Positions 16,101-23,200 of a stretch of DNA of 33,056 nt are shown here, piece by piece. The notes under the pieces were generated by a model. That model made no database searches. It had not been told where the DNA came from and saw nothing but the letters and a program-made list of their open reading frames with translations. The position numbers and the translations under genes were made by a program. The first letter of the stretch is position 1. Every line of letters starts with the position of its first letter. The DNA is from Treponemataceae bacterium (GTDB lineage: Bacteria > Spirochaetota > Spirochaetia > Treponematales > Treponemataceae), in the NCBI GenBank assembly GCA_024685655.1, contig JAIKVO010000097.1, positions 1-33,056 on the forward strand, given 5' to 3'.

Positions 16101-16766
16101 GCAGAGTTTGTTTTTGTAGAAGCAGAAGAATGGAGCCCTCTCGAAAAACTTGCGATCGAAAAAGAAATTCTCGGATTTTATATTTCAGGCCACCCGCTCG
16201 ACACATACCGCAAGGCTATTGAGCGCGCCGTCACGTTCCGCACGTCGATGATAGGCAAGGCGATGAAAGACCACTCCTACACGGCAATCGGAATGCTCAA
16301 AGATATAAAGCCAATCGTAACTAAAAAAGGTGCGCCAATGGCATTTGCGAAACTGGAGGATTTTGACGGCGCGATAGACCTGACTTTCTTCCCCAAAATT
16401 TGGGAAAAACTCCAGACGCAGCTCCACAACGATGCTATCATCGCCGTAACCGGAAAAATCGACACATCGCGCGATCCTGTATCATTCTTGGTTGACGACT
16501 TAAAAAATCCTGATACGCTTCAGACTCATTCAATTCAGGAAATTCACGTAAAAATCAACCCATCCGTGTCTAATGAGCGAGAAATGATGAAATTCCGTGA
16601 TTTTATATTTGGCGCTACGGGGAATTGTTCATTATATTTACATATGGATACCATGAACAAAAGCTACACAGTCAAAGCTGGTTCTTTGCTGAAAGTCTCC
16701 GCGGATGAGGATTTCCTTTCCGAGCTCAAGGAGCAGCCAGAAGTCATGGAAATCTGGACAATGTAA
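13167..16766 (+). CDS. dnaE: DNA polymerase III alpha subunit
   Basis: The replicative polymerase subunit of the C family, 1199 residues, as expected for a DnaE1 form. The N-terminal PHP domain starts HLHVHSDYSLLD (H21, H23, H25) and continues with LTDHGNMFG. The palm has the catalytic PDFDVDMDF (D451 and D453) and the third acid D610 in VKFDYLGL. The fingers carry GPGRGSGAGSLVAYA and MGKKKPEVL, the helix-hairpin-helix region follows, and an OB domain near residues 1035-1120 ends the binding region. There is no exonuclease insertion, so it is not PolC. AAGGAA lies 6 bases before the ATG. A YggT-family gene follows after about 50 bases. Confidence 0.98.
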   Translation: MADIHVFDPAPEGTPVANFVHLHVHSDYSLLDSCAKLDNLIAKAKRLNMPALALTDHGNMFGVLNFEHICHANGINPIVGEEFYIAYGSHLEKNDVPYSHKGEDGDHHAHYFHLILLCENETGYKNMSWLSSIAYTEGLYYGKPRIDYELLEKYHEGLICLSACIAGELPQLLLAGKDDDAKELALRYKNLFGPDRYYIEIQDHGLEDQKFVNKKLIALAKELDIPLVATNDIHYVEKEDAEAQDCLRCIGFKKIMTEPHQTMGGDGNCNWYFKTEQEMRSLFPENQEAFDNTIKIANMCNLTIHQYKTQELKDCLPRFELPKEFQTHGDDYKQNQDDYVRYIVEEGLKKRYKEITPEIRERAEYELGIIFSMGFSGYFLIVWEFINWSKSTWDNVNNRPKPYIPIGPGRGSGAGSLVAYAMTITDIDPFRYKLIFERFLNPERVSMPDFDVDMDFDYRQDIIQHTRDLYGDPQVGHIVTFGTLKPKAVIADVGRALNIPLSEVNMLKKCVPDNPKAKLKDAFEVSEKFPAGEGGLLAPYKDDPRYQKLFELARKLEGVIRQTGLHASGMVIGLTALPNWAPVFKDYKTGEVGVQYTMDIIEPCGLVKFDYLGLKTLSLIRYAEDIINKHKKPEDPVFKCEEVSEEDEKTFDLFCRGDSVAVFQFESPGMQKILRQAKPRRLEELVALNALYRPGPMDYIPKYIDGKWKPETIEYPDPCLEGILKETYGVMVYQEQVMQVSQKIAGFSLGGADMLRRAMGKKKPEVLMGKKKEFIEGAVKQGFTEKHADDIFEIMVPFAGYGFNKSHAAAYSVLAYRTGWLKANYPAEFMAANLRNEITSTDGVAAYIAESRKMGIPIDPPDVNRSDIYFDVVDGRIVYGFKGIKGLGEGASAEIVQKREKDGPYKSFMDFLQRVDTKTVSKKVLELLIKTGAFDNLGQGRAVLLTNMERAVEYVEKINEAKEYGQASLFEDTGEKEFAEFVFVEAEEWSPLEKLAIEKEILGFYISGHPLDTYRKAIERAVTFRTSMIGKAMKDHSYTAIGMLKDIKPIVTKKGAPMAFAKLEDFDGAIDLTFFPKIWEKLQTQLHNDAIIAVTGKIDTSRDPVSFLVDDLKNPDTLQTHSIQEIHVKINPSVSNEREMMKFRDFIFGATGNCSLYLHMDTMNKSYTVKAGSLLKVSADEDFLSELKEQPEVMEIWTM

Positions 16767-16772
16767 CAGACC

Positions 16773-16799
16773 TGTTCGTAAAACTGAAGTTTACGAACA
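16773..16799 (+). other. Intercistronic hairpin between dnaE and the YggT-family gene
   Basis: TGTTCGTAAA and TTTACGAACA (10-bp arms) enclose 7 bases, 6 bases after the dnaE stop and 18 before the next ATG. No T tract follows, so it may protect or separate the dnaE message rather than end it. Confidence 0.55.
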
Positions 16800-16817
16800 C
16801 ATCAAATGGAGGCAATT

Positions 16818-17411
16818 ATGGCACCAATTTTATGGATTTTTCGCCTGATTTCTTGGGTAATATCAATTTATATGTTTGTCTGTTTGATACGGATAATTAT
16901 CACTTGGTTTCCGGGTGCGCGAAACTCAAAAATCACTGGATATCTCAGCAAGGTATGCGATCCGTACCTGAATCTTTTCAGGAAAATCAGTTTCCTTCAT
17001 ATTGCGAACCTCGATTTTACTCCCGCTCTAGCACTTGGAATACTCGCTGTAGTCTCGAATTTGCTCAATTCAATTGTGGCTAACGGTGCGTTCCGGATTG
17101 GTTCCACAATAGGCTCGCTCATCCAGCTGTTATGGTCAATAACGTCGTCAATAATCACGTTCTTCAACATAATCATCGCACTTCGTCTTATTGCGAATGC
17201 GCTCCACAAGGACTTCAGCTCCGGCATCTGGAGCCAGCTCGACAAAGTGATTTATCCAGTGCAGAAGACCGTAATGTCTATTTTCAAAGGAAAGACTTTC
17301 TCGTACAAAGCCCAGTTAGGAATAACGCTTATAGCATGCATCCTCGTCCAAATTATTGGCAGCTGGCTTATCGGACTTATCGTTCTTTTGCTCACAAAAT
17401 TACCGTTCTAA
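16818..17411 (+). CDS. YggT-family membrane protein
   Basis: A membrane protein of about 197 residues with four to five hydrophobic segments. YggT features are RIIITWFPGARNSK followed by a CDPYLNLFRK segment, and a second, more diverged copy in the C-terminal half (SQLDKVIYPVQKTVMSIFKG). The two-copy layout is normal in this family, which is linked to osmotic tolerance and cell-envelope or division functions in other bacteria. Start choice: the longest frame begins at ATG 16806, but its own bases form GGAGG (16808-16812), which is 5 bases before the ATG at 16818; the later start is therefore preferred. Probably co-transcribed with dnaE. Confidence 0.82.
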   Translation: MAPILWIFRLISWVISIYMFVCLIRIIITWFPGARNSKITGYLSKVCDPYLNLFRKISFLHIANLDFTPALALGILAVVSNLLNSIVANGAFRIGSTIGSLIQLLWSITSSIITFFNIIIALRLIANALHKDFSSGIWSQLDKVIYPVQKTVMSIFKGKTFSYKAQLGITLIACILVQIIGSWLIGLIVLLLTKLPF

Positions 17412-17451
17412 AAAACAGGGGGAACGCTGAACACAGTTGTACGCTCCCCCT
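17410..17451 (-). terminator. Intrinsic terminator of the DUF6273 operon
   Basis: On the minus strand AGGGGGA (17445-17451) pairs with TCCCCCT (17417-17423), with two further GC pairs beyond one mismatch, and is followed by GTTTTTT. It lies about 50 bases past the stop of the 923-residue gene, and its T tract overlaps the stop codon of the convergent YggT gene. It has no T tract in the plus direction. Confidence 0.65.
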
Positions 17452-17502
17452 CTGCCACACAGGTGCAAAATTCATTTTACACCGCAACGCCGTTGCTTCC
17501 AG

Positions 17503-20274
17503 CTACTTCGCCACAAATTTAATCGTTCCAAAAGAATTCACGCCACCCGAAGTCCTGAACTCGCCTACAAGGAAAAGTCGCTCCGTTCCTTGCGAAAGTT
17601 TGCAGGAATACGAGAAACTCCTTGGCGAACCACCGGCAGAAACGACTTCCGGGAACGTTGCAACAACATTTCCATCCGCAATGAGCGTTACATTTCTTGC
17701 ACAAAGTTTATGCGCACCTTTTGTGTATGTGAATGTCGTCTCAAAATTTGTCGTACTTCCTTTTACGCATGCTGAATAATCAAATATAAACTTCTGATAT
17801 TCAGTCGTAAAGTCGCCATCTTTCCATGTAGAGGAATTATTTCCTTTTTCAAGGATTGTCTTAACAGCATTCCGCATGAGAGAATCCGCACTTTCAGCTA
17901 CCTGGATTAATTCAGCCGATTCCAGTTCCGACGAAATAAAAAGAGCTGGAACAACGCCTGCTGATTCATACGGCAGATGAGTACCTCTTGGGTTATTATC
18001 AAGAACATGATGTACCGATTCATTGGTAGCCGGAGAGCGCAACCACCAATCACCGTAAATCTTTTTATAATATCCTGTTTGAACTGGAACATACGCTCCG
18101 TTAGCTTTTGCAAAGTCGGTCGGAAGGCGCGTCAGATAACTGTCTTTCTCAAAAAATCCGTATCCCTTTTCCGATGCCTGGTCTTCGCTCAAAAGGAAAA
18201 TCTTATCAGTTGTGTCATGGCTGACATAAAGCTTTAAGTCATCGTCAGCTTTTTCATCCGCATGAACCATGCTTTGAACGCCGTTATCAACATACGCAGG
18301 AATAATCAATTCTTGCAAGTCCGGAGTAAACGCATTCTGCAAAAAGCCGTTATCAAGATATTCGTCGTTCAAAACCGTCTTATTACTGTCGGCTTCCCTT
18401 TTATAATATGAAAGGCCGTTGAGATAAGCGCGGAGTATCGAGTATTCGTAATTATTCGCATGGATTTTTTGTCCTTTTATAGTCCTGGCGCATGAATCAA
18501 AATCAAAACTGAAATCTCCGTCATACCAGCAGACATCAGCCAGAATGTCCTCCGCAAGAAGAAACCTTTTACCGTTGTAATCATCTGTTAAAATACGCCA
18601 TTTTATCGGCTCAACCTTAAAATATGCATCGGTCAGGCCGTTCTGACCTACAGGCGTTCCATCGGAATATTTAGCCAGAGCGTCACCATATCCTGCAGAA
18701 TTGACATAGAAATAGCCGTCACTTCCAAGATAATATGTGAATCCGCCGACTTCTACAGATTTCGTAATGTCAACCGAAACATCAGGTGCTTTTTTTGTTT
18801 TCGGCCAATCACCGAAAAGAGCATACATCTCGCTACTGCCAGCAGTTCCGTCTGTTCCTCTTGGCAGTTCCGTATATGGAGTGCCTTTGAATTTGCCGGT
18901 AAAATCTCCGTCAAAAGGGAACTCCACAGCGTACCGAACAGAAGTTTCCTTCCTTATGCCTTTTTCGTTGTAGATTACTGTCAGCTCAGAAATTCCTGCC
19001 GTATCAGTTTCAAAACCGTTCGTTTTATAGTACTCAACATTTTTTCTAGAGCCATCACTGTATCTTGCCGTAACGACAAGTCCGCTAAGATCAAGAGACT
19101 CACCTGGGAAATACCATGATTTTGCAGGCCGCGACGTAACTTCTATGCTTTCTAGTGTTGCACCGCTGTAAGGAATACAAATAGCCGGAACAATACCATG
19201 ATCTTTGATATTTCCCCATACATATTTCGCAGCTACGAAACTGCTTTCAATTCTACCGTCGGCATTGCTTATACAGACACATTCATCATCTATCGTATCA
19301 GGGGAACGCAGCCACCATTCATCTCCTACCATGTACGAAATCGATGTTTCCTTAGCATAATCCGTAGCCTCACGGATTCTTGATTTTTCCGCGATTTCTT
19401 TAGGATGTTTCACTTCATAAAGTTTGTTATCCTCATCCAGAAAACCAAATTCAGAGTTCCAAAGATCAACATTGCTCAAAAGAAAAACCTTATCAGAAGT
19501 AGAATGCGCAGTTGGGTAATAATTCGTTATATCAGGGTCAATGTCTATGCTTGCATTGCTATTATCGATTTTTGTATTGATAATGCGTCTTTGTATATTT
19601 GCGCTGAATGCAGTCTGCAAAAAGCCCCTATTAAGGAATTCATCGTTCAATATCTGATCATGATCTGCTGTTTTCTTTACGTGGTAAGAAAGTCCGTTAA
19701 GGAACGCACGTATTCTTGAATGCTCGTAATTGTTAAGATAAACCATCTCACGGTCTATATTCCGTCTGTTATAGCCCGTCTTATATTTACTTGCACGTTT
19801 GCCGTCATCATCGGAATCTTGCCATATATCATAGGCAAGGATATTCTCCGCAAGAAGCAGCATTCCACCCGCAGGCTGATAATCAACTGTTAGAACGCGC
19901 CATTTTATCGGCTCCACCTTAAAGTAGAAATCGTTTTTCTTTGCGTACCAGTTGCCATCATTTCCGTAATAATATATGAACGCTCCTACATTTACGGAAC
20001 GTCTTTCATTCACAATGACATTGCTCGCTTTCTTCGACTGGGGCCAGTCACCGAAAAGCACGTAATCCCCTGTCGGTCCTATCGTTCCGTCCGTTCCTTT
20101 TGGAAGTTCGGTAAAAACCGTTCCCCTGAAATCTGTCTGTGCGAAAATGTTGCCGCCGCAAATGCAAATGAACACAATAAGTGCAAATGCGCTAGCAAAA
20201 CGGTGAGATGTACGGAACATCCACGACATACCGTGTTGTCTGCAATATTTTGCAAATAGCCTTCTTTTTTCCAT
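17503..20274 (-). CDS. Secreted protein with two DUF6273 domains and an Ig-like domain
   Basis: 923 residues. A basic N-terminus and hydrophobic stretch (about 26-45, ending NIFAQ) form a signal peptide. Order of domains: DUF6273 (about 52-367), group-3 bacterial Ig-like domain (373-450; SIEVTSRP start, YSDGSRK), second DUF6273 (463-782) and a C-terminal beta-rich domain (about 815-923). Each DUF6273 has the string FGDWP, KVEPIKWR, LLAE, LNGLSY, GFLQ.AF, FLLS, WWLRSP and VPA. The C-terminal domain (TYTKGAHKLCARNVTLIADG) resembles the small beta-sandwich at the end of some family-20 glycosidases; that is a weak inference. GGAGAG lies 5 bases before the ATG. It starts 18 bases after the larger paralogue, so the two are one operon. 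Ligand unknown. Confidence 0.88.
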   Translation of the reverse strand: MEKRRLFAKYCRQHGMSWMFRTSHRFASAFALIVFICICGGNIFAQTDFRGTVFTELPKGTDGTIGPTGDYVLFGDWPQSKKASNVIVNERRSVNVGAFIYYYGNDGNWYAKKNDFYFKVEPIKWRVLTVDYQPAGGMLLLAENILAYDIWQDSDDDGKRASKYKTGYNRRNIDREMVYLNNYEHSRIRAFLNGLSYHVKKTADHDQILNDEFLNRGFLQTAFSANIQRRIINTKIDNSNASIDIDPDITNYYPTAHSTSDKVFLLSNVDLWNSEFGFLDEDNKLYEVKHPKEIAEKSRIREATDYAKETSISYMVGDEWWLRSPDTIDDECVCISNADGRIESSFVAAKYVWGNIKDHGIVPAICIPYSGATLESIEVTSRPAKSWYFPGESLDLSGLVVTARYSDGSRKNVEYYKTNGFETDTAGISELTVIYNEKGIRKETSVRYAVEFPFDGDFTGKFKGTPYTELPRGTDGTAGSSEMYALFGDWPKTKKAPDVSVDITKSVEVGGFTYYLGSDGYFYVNSAGYGDALAKYSDGTPVGQNGLTDAYFKVEPIKWRILTDDYNGKRFLLAEDILADVCWYDGDFSFDFDSCARTIKGQKIHANNYEYSILRAYLNGLSYYKREADSNKTVLNDEYLDNGFLQNAFTPDLQELIIPAYVDNGVQSMVHADEKADDDLKLYVSHDTTDKIFLLSEDQASEKGYGFFEKDSYLTRLPTDFAKANGAYVPVQTGYYKKIYGDWWLRSPATNESVHHVLDNNPRGTHLPYESAGVVPALFISSELESAELIQVAESADSLMRNAVKTILEKGNNSSTWKDGDFTTEYQKFIFDYSACVKGSTTNFETTFTYTKGAHKLCARNVTLIADGNVVATFPEVVSAGGSPRSFSYSCKLSQGTERLFLVGEFRTSGGVNSFGTIKFVAK

Positions 20275-20292
20275 AATAACTCTCCAATATTT

Positions 20293-23200
20293 CTACTTTA
20301 CGATACAAATCGCAGGAACTACGTCTATGCAGTCATTGATATAATCATATTCTTCTGTATTTCCGTCATAAAGTACCTGGCGTACACAACATCCCTCATC
20401 AAAGCTTGAGAAATAATAAGGAGACCTAAGCCACCAATAACGGCCAGTAATCAAGTCAGAATAAGGAATTTCACCAGTCATATCCAGATAATCAGTAGAT
20501 TCACGGATTCTTGTGCTTCCTGTTTTATCGTACTTTGGGAAACCATAAAGCGATTCTGTAATTTCTTTCTCGCTCAAAAGGAATACTTTATCCGTTGTAT
20601 CTGCGCAGATAAACTGCCCAACCGCAGGTTGCTTACGGGCCGCATCAGAAGTGCTGTACAAACCGTTGTCAATTGTTGTAGACGCAATTACTTTCTGCGC
20701 AGTCTCGCTGAACGCAGTCTGTAAGAAACCTTTGTTCACGAACGATGAGTTCATGATTTGCATTGAGCTGTCAGAATCTTTTGTTATATACGAAATACCA
20801 TTAAGGTAAGCACGAATTTTTGAGTGCTCGTAATTGTTAGGATAAACTACTTTTCCGTCCAGAGTTCTATTGTATATGTAATCATAGAACTGACAGTCCA
20901 TAAGTGACTTCTCTGACAAAAGCAGAGTATTTCCGTTGAAATCATCGGTAAGAACACGCCACTTAATAGGCTCTACCTTAAAGTAGAAAGCATATGCCTC
21001 ACAGTACCACTCTCCGTCACTACCAAGGTAATACGTGAATGAGCCTGCCTGCCGTGTCTCGGATTCATAAACAACGACATCGTTTTCCTTAAGCGACTGC
21101 GGCCATTCGCCGAACAGAACATATTTTCCGCTTCTTCCTGCCGTTCCGTCTGTTCCAGCGGGAAGCTCCGTATATCCAGTTCCTGCCGTGTTGCTTACAC
21201 TCGCCTGCTTGAATAAGCCAGATTCATTCTCATCTACAGCCGCACCTACGACTTTTGCAGCATCGCTTGCTTTTGCCTGTTTTTCATAGCGGACGATTCC
21301 TACTCTTTCTGGAATCACATTAGTTTTCCGTGGTTGTGATTCTGTGGTGACTACAGTGGTTGGATTGACAGTTGTATTTGAAACCGTAGCCGTTGCCGAA
21401 CTGCTCGCCGAATCTGGAATATTTTCCGAACTTGAGGAATCTGCAACATCGGCTGCAGAATTATCCGTCATATCAGAATTATCATCTTCACGCGGAATTC
21501 TTGTGGCATTTACCTTTTTTGTCTTTCCGCTGTAATAAACAAGTATAGAGTAATCTTCCAGCCTACTGTCAGCATTTCCTGAACTCGATCCCCATGAGGT
21601 TATTGTATAAACAAACGGGGCTTCTTTAGTTACTCCATTTTCTTCATAGCTCACTGTCGCTGTATGTTTTCCAGGAATAGATGAATTGAAATCTCGAATA
21701 ATAAATTCTTTCAAATCTTTCGAACTACCGTCACTGTATTTTGCGACTACAGAATCTATATCCCAAGTAATCCAGTCGATAGTTTCACCAACTTCATACT
21801 CATAATCCATAGCGAACGGATTAATATTAATTTCTATACTTTCGAGAACAGCTGGCATACCTGTGTTCTGTGGCTTGCTGTTTGTACCGGAGCTTGTTCC
21901 TACTCCGCTCGTTGTGTTTGTACTCGAACTGGAACTGTCAGAGCTGCTTGAAGAACCTGTGCCGCTCGGTTTAGTCGTGCTACTTGCCGAGCCTGTTCCA
22001 GAAGAAGAGCTGCTTGAAGAACTCGTACCGCTCGGTTTGGTCGAGCTTCCTGCCGAACTACCACTGCTTCCAGAACTACCGGAACCGCTTGAATTTCTGG
22101 AAATCAATGTCGTGGACATTGATCTGCTTTTTCCATTATCCGTAATTACAATCTTATAATCTTCTGTATCATCTTGCTTTGAGCCGGTTGAATTTTTTCC
22201 AGTAATCGTATAACTATACGGGATTTCTTTCGTAACACCATTCTCCGTATAGCTCAGTGTAATCGTATGCTTTCCCGGCGTGGAGGAGCTGAATCCTTTT
22301 ATAATATACTCCATCACTTCTTTTGAGCTACCATCACTATAATTCGCAATTACAGATGATATATCAAACAGAATCCAAGCAGCAGATTCTCCTATATTAT
22401 ACTCTCGTCCTGCTGTATAGCTCTTGTTTATAACCTCTATACTGTCCAAAGTCATCGGGCCGGCAGGAGTCACCATGCTATTCGGAAGGCACAACGCAGG
22501 AACAATTCCATTGCTTGTCTCATTAACATCATCACGTGCAGTTTCTATAGAAGAATCTACCACCCGGTATACAGACTGCCAGAAAGAATCACTTGGAGAA
22601 CGGAGCCACCAAGCACCTTTCGTAGATTTGCCGCTGCCAGAAACAACTCGTGCACCCAATGCTTTCGAAAAATCAGTCAAAAGGCGAGACCTCTCAGGCA
22701 CAGCCGTACTTCCGGACTTCTCGCCCAAACCGAACGCCTTCTTAGTCGCATCGTTCACACTCAGAAGGAATATCTTATCTTTCGTATTATTACTTATGTA
22801 TTTTGACGATTGGCTTGCAAGTCTCTCATCTTTTGCGGTACTTTCTTCACTGTTGTCAACTGTTGTAGTCACAATCTGATTCTGGGCTTTCTTGCTGAAT
22901 GCAGTCTGCAAAAAGCCTTTATCAACATAATCTTTGTTCACAGACTGCTTGTGGTTTCCGCTTGTTTCCAACGTATAATATGAAAGACCGTTAAGATACG
23001 CACGAATTGTAGAATACTCATAATTGTTCGGATAAACAGTGTTTCCGCTTATAGATCTGTGAGCATTCGTTCCTCCGCCGGAATATGAATAGTCGTAACC
23101 AGAGTACCACGTACCTGCCGCAAGAACGTTTTCTGCCAGCAGCATAGCATTTCCGCTGTAAAAGTCAGTTACTACGCGCCACTTTATAGGTTCGACCTTA

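Noticed and set aside
21868-22092. Short repeats read as a CRISPR array
   Set aside because: The repeats are in frame, imperfect and encode a Ser-rich linker; there are no unique spacers or cas genes.
21863-22159. Leu/Glu/Pro-rich plus-strand frame of 98 residues
   Set aside because: It is the antisense image of the Ser-rich linker of the giant protein.
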